Origin: Halomicroarcula saliterrae
Lineage (GTDB): Archaea > Halobacteriota > Halobacteria > Halobacteriales > Haloarculaceae
Reading direction: 5' to 3'
Length of the DNA: 64,000 nucleotides
NCBI RefSeq assembly: GCF_031624395.1
Contig: NZ_JAMQON010000009.1
Location: forward strand, 31,403 to 95,402
The translations under genes were made by a program, and so were the position numbers. This document shows, piece by piece, positions 34,222 to 42,078 of this stretch. Position 1 is the stretch's first letter, and every line of letters starts with the position of its first letter. The notes beneath the pieces were generated by a model that saw nothing but the letters and a program-made list of their open reading frames with translations, was not told the DNA's origin and ran no database searches.

Positions 34222-35301
34222 ATGTCAAGTACCAACGCCAGCGAAAAGACGGTTTTGGACGCACAGTCACCAACCACCAACGAGCGGGAGCACAAGGGGG
34301 AAGTCAAGCACGAACCCTCGGAGCGGTCGACCTGTCCCGAATGCGAGGGACAAGTCATCACCGAAGACGAGACGTCGTTCTGTACGGCCTGTGGCCTGGT
34401 CGTCGCCGACGAGTGGGTCGACCGGAGCCCAACCCTCAATGACCTCGGCATGGTCGGGGAGGCCGACAAGAGCATCGAAACGGTGGATCCGCTGCAGGCG
34501 GACAAGGGCCTGGCCACGAAGATGGGCCAGCATACCGATGGCCACGGTAATCCCCTGAGCAACGAGCGCTGGGACCGGGTCCAGACCCTCCGCAAGTGGC
34601 ACAAGCGGTTCCGGTTCGGCGGCCAGCGCAAACGGACCAAGCGCTGCAACGAGGGGCTGCGGGATATCGAGATGATCGGCGCTAACCTGGGGCTGCCCGA
34701 GTACGTGGTCAAGACCGCGGCACGGTACCTGCGCAAGGCTGCCGACGCCCACCTCCCAGGCGGGCGGATGGCCTGGGAGTCACTCGCCGGCGGCGCCGTG
34801 CTGTTGGCCGTGCGAGCCGCTGATATCGAGCGGGCAGACATCGACAGCGCGGTCGCGACCTACACCAAGGCACCCCGTGAGCGGGTGTGTGCGGCGGCAC
34901 GGAAGATTCGCTGTCAGTGCGAGGTGGATGCACCAGTCGTCAGGCCCAACGCCGTATTGGCGGTGCTCGACGCGCTCGACGAGGAGGCCATCCCCGGGGC
35001 GCGAGCCGTGCGGACGTGGCGGCTGGCGTGTTACCTCCTGGAGCTGGGCGATCAGGTTCCCATAGGGCCGGGAACATCGCGGTGCACCGTCGCGGCGGCA
35101 GCACTGTATGGCGCGGATCGACTGCTCCCGGGCAAGCAAGTCACGCAGGGCCAGGTCGCCGAGGCGGCGGCCACGGTCGTCCCCACGTCGAAGTGTCGGG
35201 TCGCACAGTATAGCCGGGAACTCGTCGACGCCTACAAAGACGAACATGGCACCGACGACCCGGCTGTCGGACTCGCGCAAGCAACGGGCAGCCAGCACTG
35301 A
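34222..35301 (+). CDS. tfb: Transcription initiation factor TFB
   Basis: 359 residues. Zinc ribbon CPECEGQVITEDETSFCTAC (residues about 36-55) with the B-reader/linker region RSPTLND after it. Two cyclin-like repeats: NLGLPEYVVKTAARYLRKAA and GAVLLAVRAADIE in the first; AIPGARAVRTWRLACYLLEL and CTVAAAALYGADRL in the second. Haloarchaea carry many TFBs that pair with TBPs to tune promoter choice. This one is divergent: the first linker is short and the helix that reads the BRE (GKQVTQGQVAEAAATVV) is altered, which suggests a specialised, accessory-replicon TFB. Confidence 0.9.
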   Translation: MSSTNASEKTVLDAQSPTTNEREHKGEVKHEPSERSTCPECEGQVITEDETSFCTACGLVVADEWVDRSPTLNDLGMVGEADKSIETVDPLQADKGLATKMGQHTDGHGNPLSNERWDRVQTLRKWHKRFRFGGQRKRTKRCNEGLRDIEMIGANLGLPEYVVKTAARYLRKAADAHLPGGRMAWESLAGGAVLLAVRAADIERADIDSAVATYTKAPRERVCAAARKIRCQCEVDAPVVRPNAVLAVLDALDEEAIPGARAVRTWRLACYLLELGDQVPIGPGTSRCTVAAAALYGADRLLPGKQVTQGQVAEAAATVVPTSKCRVAQYSRELVDAYKDEHGTDDPAVGLAQATGSQH

Positions 35302-35372
35302 GCTGGGGCTCTCCCCCATTTTTCGTAGCGACCACCACCCAGTGGACGCCCCACCGCCCCACCCGCCGCTCC

Positions 35373-35392
35373 GTGCTCGCTTCGCTGCGCGC
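35373..35392. repeat. GC-rich hairpin motif, copy 2 of 3
   Basis: GTGCTCGCTTCGCTGCGCGC, between the TFB gene and the 35487 gene; identical to copy 3 at 38517. Confidence 0.5.
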
Positions 35393-35486
35393 GCAGCCAC
35401 GACCGAATCCAGTCGCTCTACGGGGGCCAGCGACATCTGAGGTTTCTGGATCCCACAAGGGATGGAGCGAAACACAGATGCATTCG

Positions 35487-35930
35487 ATGCCATCGTATAC
35501 AGTCGAGCGCGACACCGCAGCAGCCCTTCGAGACTGGTTATTCGAGACCGCCCTCGAACACCACGGCGAGGGCGACAGTGCCGAGTCACTGGCCGACCTC
35601 GCAGCCATGATCGATCGCGAATTGCAGGCGGAGCCGGCAGCTATCGAGCTCGGTGTCACAGCGTGCACGCGTTCAGCGAGCACTGCCAACCAGCCAGAAC
35701 TCGACGACCAGCGCCCCGATTCGGCTTGCCAGCTCGATGACGACCATACTGCGCCGTCCCAGTCCCGTGTAGCAGTTCACTATCGAACCCCGTTCGAGTG
35801 TGCCGTCTGTGGGGATGTCCGTACGGTCGCAACCTCGCGTCGCGTCTGTGCGTTCGTCGACACCTGCTCCAACTGTGGCGCAGTCGCCCGGTTTACCGCT
35901 GCGGGGAGTCCAACGCCATACAAAACGTGA
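35487..35930 (+). CDS. Zinc-ribbon hypothetical protein
   Basis: 147 residues from ATG 35487 (MPSYTVERDTAAALRDWLFE). Helical N-terminus with LEHHGEGDSAESLADLAAMI, a variable linker, and a zinc ribbon FECAVCGDVRTVATSR then VDTCSNCGAVARF with four Cys. No catalytic site visible. ATG 35478 is an alternative start. It follows the TFB gene by 185 nt on the same strand; a DNA- or RNA-binding role is possible. Confidence 0.6.
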   Translation: MPSYTVERDTAAALRDWLFETALEHHGEGDSAESLADLAAMIDRELQAEPAAIELGVTACTRSASTANQPELDDQRPDSACQLDDDHTAPSQSRVAVHYRTPFECAVCGDVRTVATSRRVCAFVDTCSNCGAVARFTAAGSPTPYKT

Positions 35931-36011
35931 TACCCGTGCCGCGCCGGTTACAGGTCGCGAGACTGGCCGGTCGGGTAGTTGTTCGCTTCGGCCCGGCCGC
36001 CAGCGTCAGCA

Positions 36012-36539
36012 TTACTCATCGAGATGACCGTGGAAAATCATCTGCTGGACCGTGTCGAACTTCTCCGTGTCGTAGAGGACGAGCCCATCACTGAGAGTGG
36101 TCCGAATTTTTTCGGCATAATTCGGGATGGCAGGCAGTCCCTCGACGTCGATCTCGTATGCGTATCGATCGGTGTCGAATTCGCTGGCTTTTAGGTCTTG
36201 CCGGACACGATTCGCCGTGCGTTGCTTTGCCAGCCGGTCGTCCTCGACGAGTACCCACAGGTCGATATCACTGCGCCGATCAGCCTCACCCCGTGCGACA
36301 CTCCCGTACAAAACGATCCCAAGGACATCGTCGAGTTCGTCGCGTAACTCGTCGACAGCGGCTCGGACAGGGTCATGGAACGCTGCTTGTGGGATGTCCA
36401 AGAACGGGTCGTCTGGCCGAGATAACCGCTCACGATCGATATGGACGAGCCGTTTCGTCCCGTCTCGCTGGTCGACGACGAGCTCATTCGCAGCGAGGAC
36501 ATCGATGGCTTTCGAAACCGTGGGTTGGGAGTAGTCCAC
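36012..36539 (-). CDS. Nucleotidyltransferase with N-terminal winged helix; native start codon unclear
   Basis: From GTG 36539 (read MDYSQPTVSKAIDVL) the product is 175 residues, with the MNT-type motif GIVLYGSVARGEADRRSDID (G-S and D-x-D) at its centre. The frame stays open upstream to about 36716 and there encodes what looks like the missing start of the winged helix (DVPAQNPDLFRSQAVHDVL, AFSVTELSNA), but this part has no ATG or GTG. So the true start codon has been lost or is unusual. Such proteins resemble MNT/AMP-adding antitoxins. AT-rich DNA lies just upstream. Confidence 0.65.
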   Translation of the reverse strand: MDYSQPTVSKAIDVLAANELVVDQRDGTKRLVHIDRERLSRPDDPFLDIPQAAFHDPVRAAVDELRDELDDVLGIVLYGSVARGEADRRSDIDLWVLVEDDRLAKQRTANRVRQDLKASEFDTDRYAYEIDVEGLPAIPNYAEKIRTTLSDGLVLYDTEKFDTVQQMIFHGHLDE

Positions 36540-37168
36540 GGCATTGGAGAGTTCGGTAACCGAGAAGGCATCAGTATGATGTCGGCATAAAAATGTGAGT
36601 ACATCGTGGACTGCCTGACTGCGGAATAAATCGGGATTTTGAGCGGGGACGTCAAGACTAATAGTCGATCCCCGCTCGGAATCAGTATTCGTCTTGCTTA
36701 ATATAGGCGGTAGTAAGCTACCCTATTTATTTAAACTTTATATTAAAATTGAGGTATTATTTATATACTCTGCCGATACACGAGGCAGACATGCGCCGGT
36801 CACCAGTGGTGCGCCGAATGTCGACGGTGACTGCCGGAGCAATCACCAACGGATACCGGTTGTTCGAGGCTCTCGTCTCGACTGACGAGTAAAGGTGGGT
36901 GTTGTGTTGACCGCAACGTGAGGCCAGACTGTCGGTGGCTGCCTAACATGGTCGACTGGTGTGTCTCAGCGTGGGGCTGCCGGCCGGGCCGACACCGGCT
37001 GGATGGCTGGCTGGACCGTGACAGCGCGCGACGCCACCGACAGGAACCACCCCAGTCAGAAGATAATGATAACTGAGTTTTCTTATCTTAGACATATATT
37101 CGGGTTTCTTAGATAGGGGAAAATTTATATCGTTATCTATATTGGCCCGGTCGCACTGTAAGATAACA
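36540..37168. other. Intergenic with start-less coding extension and AT-rich segment
   Basis: 36540-36716 continues the nucleotidyltransferase frame without a start codon. 36716-36780 is very AT-rich (GGTAGTAAGCTACC palindrome at 36710-36723, then TATTTATTTAAACTTTATAT). 36972-37041 is a direct repeat. 37075-37168 is AT-rich and holds the fic promoter. Confidence 0.5.
36972..37041. repeat. Direct repeat left of fic
   Basis: TGGGGCTGCCGGCCGG (36972-36987) followed after a diverged stretch by CTGGCTGGACCGTGACAGCG. The same order of blocks occurs at 38403-38475 in the same orientation, on the other side of the fic gene. Confidence 0.6.
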
Positions 37169-38329
37169 ATGCGGCCTGAAGATTTTATTGACGCACCACC
37201 GGGTGGGGTGGAGATGGTCGATGGGATTTTCGCGTTCAGCCCGGAACCACTCCCACCAGATATCGAGCCGATACACGAGCTCACGACGATAACTGGCGAC
37301 GCAATGTATGGTGTGGGCCAACTCTCCGATCTGGACCGATGGCTCGATTCACCGGAAGTCATCCTGAGTCCACTAATCCATCGTGAGGCTGTCGACTCCT
37401 CGAATATCGAGACCACGACACGACTCACACTCTCCGACATCTACCGTCGAGAGGCCGGTGAAGAACCCGGTCAGACGGCGACTGAACGGGCCGATATTGC
37501 GGAGGCACAAAACTACGTCGAGGCGATTATGACCGGGATAGCGGCGCTGCAAGATGGCGCAAGCTTAGACCGTACCCTACTGTGTCGACTCCATGAAATC
37601 TTACTGCGAGGTGCTCGTGGTGAACGGTACAACCCGGGCGAGTTTCGCGACGATCTCGTCGGGATCGATGAACCAGGAACTCCGCTTAGTGAGGCTCGAT
37701 TTGTCCCCGCGCCACCGGCAAGCATCCCGTATGCACTCGGGAGTCTGCTCCAGTACATCCGCTCTGGACCGACGTATGCACCACTCATCGATTTGGCGCT
37801 GATCCACTATCAGTTCGAGACAATCCACCCATTCGAGGACGGCAACGGCCGCCTTGGGCGTCTGCTCGTGATGCTGACGCTCTACGAGTGGGAGTTGCTC
37901 CCCGGTCCATATCTCTACCCCTCGTCGTATTTCAACGCGAATCGTGACGCGTACCTCGCGAAGCTCTTGGCGGTGAGTCGCGACGGCGCCTGGACCGAGT
38001 GGGTATCATTCTTCATCGATGCTATCGCTACGCAGGGCCGGGAGGCGTACACTGTCGCGCGAGACCTACTCGCACTTCGTGACCAGTATCGAGAAGCGTA
38101 TCAGGGCCAGGGAGTGGTCATACGGGAGCTGATCGACTTCGTCATTGAGCAGCCGTATCTCACTGAACCACAGGCTGTCGACGCCCTTGATCGCTCACAG
38201 CCGGCCGTGAATCAGGCTATCCGACGTCTCTGGGACGATGAAATCTTGCGAGAAACGACAGGGCAACAGCGCAATCGACGATTCGAAGCACCTGCTGTAC
38301 TCGATATCGTCGAGCCGTACAATCCGTAA
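37169..38329 (+). CDS. Fic-domain protein (AMPylation-type)
   Basis: 386 residues from ATG 37169. The active site is HPFEDGNGRLGRL (residues about 217-229), a complete Fic motif. An N-terminal helix has VDSSNIETT, close to the [S/T]xxxE inhibitory helix of class II Fic proteins, so activity is probably self-restrained. C-terminal winged helix (DFVIEQPYLTEPQAVDALDR, QPAVNQAIRRLWDDEIL). Fic enzymes transfer AMP to target proteins and many act as toxins or stress regulators. It stands alone, with repeats on both sides and an AT-rich promoter. Confidence 0.92.
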   Translation: MRPEDFIDAPPGGVEMVDGIFAFSPEPLPPDIEPIHELTTITGDAMYGVGQLSDLDRWLDSPEVILSPLIHREAVDSSNIETTTRLTLSDIYRREAGEEPGQTATERADIAEAQNYVEAIMTGIAALQDGASLDRTLLCRLHEILLRGARGERYNPGEFRDDLVGIDEPGTPLSEARFVPAPPASIPYALGSLLQYIRSGPTYAPLIDLALIHYQFETIHPFEDGNGRLGRLLVMLTLYEWELLPGPYLYPSSYFNANRDAYLAKLLAVSRDGAWTEWVSFFIDAIATQGREAYTVARDLLALRDQYREAYQGQGVVIRELIDFVIEQPYLTEPQAVDALDRSQPAVNQAIRRLWDDEILRETTGQQRNRRFEAPAVLDIVEPYNP

Positions 38330-38402
38330 ACTACCCGCGGCAACAGCCGTGGGTGTTCGCCACGTCTGAGCTATAGTCGAACCAGACACTCTCTGTATAA
38401 CA

Positions 38403-38475
38403 TGGGGCTGCCGGCCGGAGTCGAGATCGGGTCGCTGGCTAGGTGGTACGTGACGGCGCGCGGCGCCGACCGGCG
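38403..38475. repeat. Direct repeat right of fic
   Basis: Matches 36972-37041 in TGGGGCTGCCGGCCGG and a later GCTGGCTAGG...GTGACGGCGCGCGGCGCC block. It runs into a GC-rich hairpin (GCGCGCTTCGCTCGGCGCG near 38474). Confidence 0.6.
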
Positions 38476-38516
38476 CGCTTCGCTCGGCGCGATCGCGCGC
38501 CTCGCGTCGGTCCAGT

Positions 38517-38536
38517 GTGCTCGCTTCGCTGCGCGC
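38517..38536. repeat. GC-rich hairpin motif, copy 3 of 3
   Basis: GTGCTCGCTTCGCTGCGCGC, identical to 35373-35392. Confidence 0.5.
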
Positions 38537-38759
38537 ACTCCCACCCCACTCTTGCGGGGGTGATCCGCAGACTTCTCAGGTTCTCAATGTATAGTTCCCG
38601 AGGAGTTGTCGGCGCGACCTTCAGGAGATTGGTATCGACGTAACGCCCCAGTTTTCTGTGTTCGTTTTCTAATGAATTGTCTGTGAATCACTCCGCAAAT
38701 GCGCGAGATTCCATGGGGCAAGATAAAGAGACACATCTTTTCGAATCTATCCGACTTCT

Positions 38760-38845
38760 GTCTTGCGATTTTATACGAATCAGTTACTCTCCTAACTAAA
38801 TTATTAACACATAATTCGATCGTTGTCCTGCGATTTTACGCGAAT
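38760..38845. repeat. Iteron-like direct repeat pair
   Basis: TCTTGCGATTTTATACGAAT (38760-38779) and TCCTGCGATTTTACGCGAAT (38826-38845), 66 bp apart, in AT-rich DNA downstream of the two ribbon-helix-helix genes. The rest of 38537-38988 has no gene. Confidence 0.55.
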
Positions 38846-38988
38846 ATTGCGATGAATTAGTTGGATAGTATGAAATTCTCCAATTAAAAGATAACACTGA
38901 GAAGCGAGCGCCAGACAAACCAATTCTGAACCGTGGAACCGAACTCGGTCCCGTCGTGGGGCCAGCAATATATCTGTGTTCTAACTGT

Positions 38989-39435
38989 TCACTCCGCTTC
39001 AGCAGCGCTGTCAAACGACGAAATCTCCGTCTGGATCTCTGGGTCGTGAGTAGGGGCCAAGCCAACCTGGTCGACAGCGGATTTCATCGCGGCTTTTCGC
39101 TGCTCCAGTGGATAGCTGCGTTTGACCAGACGCCAGGTCGCGATAGCATACACTGTTCGAAGCCGCTGGAGACGATCCAGTTTCGCCCCCGTCTCGGACT
39201 GGAAGTCCTCAAGAAGGGACATCGCCTCCTCCTCAAGCTGGTTCAGGACCAGCTCTATCTGTTGGTCGACCGCGTACCGCCTGTGTGGGCGCTCATTGTG
39301 TTCGCGGTCAATATAATCGAGGATAACCTCGCGACAGTATTTTGAGCAGGATTGACCACCGGCTTCGGCCTGTTCTTTGAGCCACGCAGCGTTCTCATCA
39401 GACAGATACACCTGGATTGCTGTATCTCGTCCCAT
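38989..39435 (-). CDS. Ribbon-helix-helix-type protein, second of a pair
   Basis: 148 residues from ATG 39435. N-terminal strand and helices TAIQVYLSDENAAWLKEQAE then CSKYCREVILDYIDREH fit an RHH/Arc-like DNA-binding domain. The remainder is helical (QQIELVLNQLEEEAMSLLED, RTVYAIATWRLVKRSYPL). Its start overlaps the stop of its upstream paralogue (ATGA). The pair lies directly downstream of the orc remnant and origin-like repeats, suggesting a role in copy control or segregation. Confidence 0.65.
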   Translation of the reverse strand: MGRDTAIQVYLSDENAAWLKEQAEAGGQSCSKYCREVILDYIDREHNERPHRRYAVDQQIELVLNQLEEEAMSLLEDFQSETGAKLDRLQRLRTVYAIATWRLVKRSYPLEQRKAAMKSAVDQVGLAPTHDPEIQTEISSFDSAAEAE

Positions 39436-39824
39436 CACTCATCTCCCTCCTCGTTCTCGGTTAGTGCTGCAAGCTTCTCCCGCATCGTGTCTGGTGCCTC
39501 TTTCATCGCCTGCCGACGTTCCTCACCGGAATAGTCGTTGCTAAGGAGGAGCCACAAAGCAACTTCAGGATAGAATTGCTCGTGGATATCGACCTCCGTC
39601 GCCTCTTCAAGATCGGCGAGGAATTCCGTTTTCAGATCGTCCATCGGTTCATCAACGTCCAATTCGTTAGGGGCCTCAGATTCCGTATCCCGAGCGAGGC
39701 GTTCTTCAATCGCCTTGCGGCAAAACTCCGAGACACTCTCGTCGTTTTTTTGGGCCCATGAAACGATCAACTGGCGTTGGGCTGCATTATCCGGGTAAAT
39801 CGAGATCGGGTTTGGATCACTCAT
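39435..39824 (-). CDS. Ribbon-helix-helix-type protein, first of a pair
   Basis: 129 residues from ATG 39824 (MSDPNPISIYPDNAAQRQLI). The same layout as the next gene: IYPDNAAQRQLIVSWAQKND then SEFCRKAIEERLARD for the DNA-binding part, and a helical C-terminus with YPEVALWLLLSNDYSGEERR. The two proteins share the ALWLLLSNDYSGEERRQAMK / ATWRLVKRSYPLEQRKAAMK block, so they are old duplicates. Confidence 0.65.
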   Translation of the reverse strand: MSDPNPISIYPDNAAQRQLIVSWAQKNDESVSEFCRKAIEERLARDTESEAPNELDVDEPMDDLKTEFLADLEEATEVDIHEQFYPEVALWLLLSNDYSGEERRQAMKEAPDTMREKLAALTENEEGDE

Positions 39825-39911
39825 TGGTATCACTTCTCGCGGCGGTAGCCGACTGGTCTTACGAGTGTCTCGCTAATATAAATTCATTTTCACAGTAACG
39901 AAATAAGAGCG

Positions 39912-40516
39912 TCAGGTGTCGAGAGTGAGAACGATATCAGCGTCCCACAGGAGCGTATACTGGCTGTAGTGACCTTTCCCTTCGCCCGTCCCTCGTCGAC
40001 TTCCAGCAATCTCCAAGAAGCACAGTTCGTTGAGTAATTGCCGTGTCCGCTCAGCTGAAAGTGGGTCGGCTCCACTCTGCTCGCAGACGTCGAGATACGT
40101 CTCGCGTATTCGCATCGTCCGGAACCACTCCTTGTCCGGCTGATTCTTCGTGAGGTTCGCTAGCGCGACTAAGACGTGCTTGCTGTGAGGTGGGAGTCCC
40201 GAAATGAGTTCGAGTAGCCGATCAACTTCTGCAGAAGCCCGTGCATCGGAGAGGTGAGTTTCTTTCACCCGGTCGGCGTTCTCCTTGTTCGCTTGGTCGC
40301 CAGCGTACCGAAAAGGCGCATCGCCTTGCGTGCATCTCCGTGTTCCTTCGCACTTAGTGCTGCAGCACGAGGAATCACCCCGTCGTCGAGAATCCCCGCG
40401 GCAAAGGCATCAGTCCGGTTCTGGAGAATCTCTCGTTGCTCAAAAATCCCACCACCTCCCGAATCAACACTGTCAAAGACACTGTGAACCGTCTCTGACT
40501 CATCTTCGCTATCCAT
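39912..40516 (-). pseudogene. Orc1/Cdc6 with AAA+ core deleted, plus frameshift
   Basis: From ATG 40516 the first 25 residues (MDSEDESETVHSVFDSVDSG) are an Orc-type N-terminus, running as IFEQREIL straight into the lid region QNRTDAFAAGILDDGVIP and SAKEHGDARKAMRLF. About 200 residues with Walker A, Walker B and sensor 1 are absent. EIL lies at the joint, consistent with deletion between short repeats. Near 40305 one base is missing; the winged helix continues in the next frame (GDQANKENADRVKETHL, PPHSKHVLVALANLTKNQPD) to 39912. No ATPase could be made from this copy. Origin-like repeats lie just upstream. Confidence 0.85.
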
Positions 40517-40640
40517 TATCAGAACCAGACAGTAGTTATCGGAATAAAGCTTTGAGACCGGATTATGAGTAATAGCATCGGTACAGGTTGTGAGAGGCCT
40601 GATAAGCAGCATTTCTCCTTACACAAAACTCAGTTAGGGC

Positions 40641-40892
40641 ACACCGGATTTTGAGTAAGAGAGACAAGACACACATCTAGTTTGGAGTAAGAAATAGAAG
40701 GGGAGTGGGATTGAACAGAGCGGTGTCTGCAGCTGTACTAGTTCGTCTACTGCTTCTACAGACACTACACTACTACTTACTAGACTAGCTAGACTAGAGA
40801 CACACCTAGTTTGGAGTAAGAGAATCCCTCTGAATCACATCATACAGCCTCCTAACCCACTGATCTTTGAATCCTTACTCAAAATCTGGTGT
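40641..40892. repeat. Origin-like repeat cluster (ORB-type)
   Basis: Four copies of one motif: ACACCGGATTTTGAGTAAG (40641-40659), ACACATCTAGTTTGGAGTAAG (40671-40691), ACACCTAGTTTGGAGTAAG (40802-40820), and inverted CTTACTCAAAATCTGGTGT (40874-40892). The outer two are the closest pair (18 of 19 when one is reversed) and face each other. Between copies 2 and 3 lies a run of CTAC/CTAG-rich short repeats (40736-40798). Repeats flanking a gap upstream of an orc gene are typical of haloarchaeal origins. Confidence 0.75.
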
Positions 40893-41028
40893 GTGTGTCT
40901 CGCCTCGAGCCTCTATTGCTGACAGTTCTGATGGGTAGCTATTATGCCCTCACGTAGATTCGGAACATGACTAACTCTCACGGATTACCGGAGCGCAACC
41001 TGATTTAAAAAGGCGACAATCGCTGGCG

Positions 41029-41070
41029 CTTAACCAACAAACTCTGTCTCCCAATTCACTGTTGGTTAAA
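41029..41070. repeat. Long-spaced inverted repeat, copy 4 of 4
   Basis: TTAACCAACA (41030-41039) and TGTTGGTTAA (41060-41069), 20-nt spacer. It lies 137 nt beyond the origin-like cluster, as copy 1 lies near the other orc gene. Confidence 0.85.
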
Positions 41071-41183
41071 ATTAAAGTCCTCTTCCCGAGTTGACTCCTG
41101 CCATCGTCTTGTGGCACCCAAATCACGATTCCCGGCTCGTACTATGACCCTGTACCACCCCAGGGAACAGTGCTTTGTATCTC

Positions 41184-41201
41184 TGCATACAACTGTATGC
41201 A
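41184..41201. promoter_or_regulatory. Palindromic operator of vapBC
   Basis: TGCATAC-AACT-GTATGCA, a perfect 7-bp inverted repeat, ends 1 nt before the vapB ATG. VapB-type antitoxins usually repress their own operon through such a site. A binding protein here would overlap the transcription start. Confidence 0.7.
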
Positions 41202-41202
41202 C

Positions 41203-41439
41203 ATGTCGAAGAGCATCCGTCTCTCCGAGGACGCCTACGAGCGTCTCGCCTCCCACAAAGGGGAAGACGAAACCTTCTCTGAGGTCGTGCTCCGACTCGC
41301 CGGCGAGCGATCACTCCTCGAACTTGCGGGTATACTCAGCGACGAGGAGGCTGAATCACTGCGCGACGCCGTCGACGAACGTCGTAAACGGCGCGGCCGT
41401 GAGCTCGAACAGATTGCCGGCGAGCTAGAGGACGCGTAG
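41203..41439 (+). CDS. vapB: VapB-type antitoxin
   Basis: 78 residues from ATG 41203 (MSKSIRLSEDAYERLASHKG after one extra residue pair). Short DNA-binding N-terminus with SEVVLRLAGERSLLELAGIL, the signature of archaeal VapB/DUF217 antitoxins, and a helical C-terminus AVDERRKRRGRELEQIAGEL that would wrap the toxin. The toxin gene starts 1 nt after its stop. Confidence 0.87.
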   Translation: MSKSIRLSEDAYERLASHKGEDETFSEVVLRLAGERSLLELAGILSDEEAESLRDAVDERRKRRGRELEQIAGELEDA

Positions 41440-41440
41440 C

Positions 41441-41830
41441 GTGCTGCTGGATACCTCGTTTCTCATCGACCTGATGAACGGCGACGAGGACGCCGTCGAG
41501 AAAGCGCGTGAACTGGAGACTGATTTCGTTCAGCAACGGCTCTCCTCGATGACGCTCTTCGAACTGTACTATGGCGTCGCCCGAGCAACGGACTCGGAGG
41601 CGGAACGCGAGAAAATCGAACAGGTCCTCGCATCGAAGCCAGTTCACCCAGCTGACTCCGCGATTATGCGGAAGGCTGGCCGTCGTTCTGGCGAGTTAAT
41701 GAACGAGGGGAATGCCGTCACCGACGGTGACATGATTATCGGCATGACTGCCGACGTCGTCGACGAACCGGTCCTTACACGGAACGTCGATGACTTCGAG
41801 CGTCTCGGTGTCGACGTAGAGACGTATTGA
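41441..41830 (+). CDS. vapC: VapC PIN-domain ribonuclease toxin
   Basis: 129 residues from GTG 41441. All PIN acidic residues are in place: LLDTSFLIDLMNGDEDAV (Asp), LSSMTLFELYYGVARA (Glu), GNAVTDGDMIIGMTADVV (two Asp), VLTRNVDDFERLGVD (Asp). VapC toxins cut tRNA or rRNA. Coupled to vapB with a 1-nt gap. Appears intact, unlike the fragment at 28.4 kb. Confidence 0.9.
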   Translation: MLLDTSFLIDLMNGDEDAVEKARELETDFVQQRLSSMTLFELYYGVARATDSEAEREKIEQVLASKPVHPADSAIMRKAGRRSGELMNEGNAVTDGDMIIGMTADVVDEPVLTRNVDDFERLGVDVETY

Positions 41831-42078
41831 GGAACGCCATTGGGTCAGCCCTTCAATGCCGGCCAGCCGAAGCGACCGTCGGTGTGGTACAAGGCAGTCG
41901 ATATCGATTTCCTGCCGTGATAGAGCTCCGAACGCATATCCCCGTCTTCCCATGAGCGACGAGTGAGAAACCCGCACCGGGATTGAAACTTCTTGTATTA
42001 GTTCACAGAAAGGAAGTGCTTCCTACGGACCCCGCAAAAGGTGGATAACTTATACACTCGACTGACTCCGCAGGAAGC

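Noticed and set aside
33597..34442. Long plus- and minus-strand open frames over the hairpin cluster
   Set aside because: Arg/Ser-rich, no haloarchaeal acidic bias, all frames open at once because of high GC; the real gene here is TFB from 34222.
41960..42000. AACCCGCACCGGGATTGAAAC resembles the end of a CRISPR repeat
   Set aside because: Only one copy, no second repeat or spacer nearby and no cas genes in the window.
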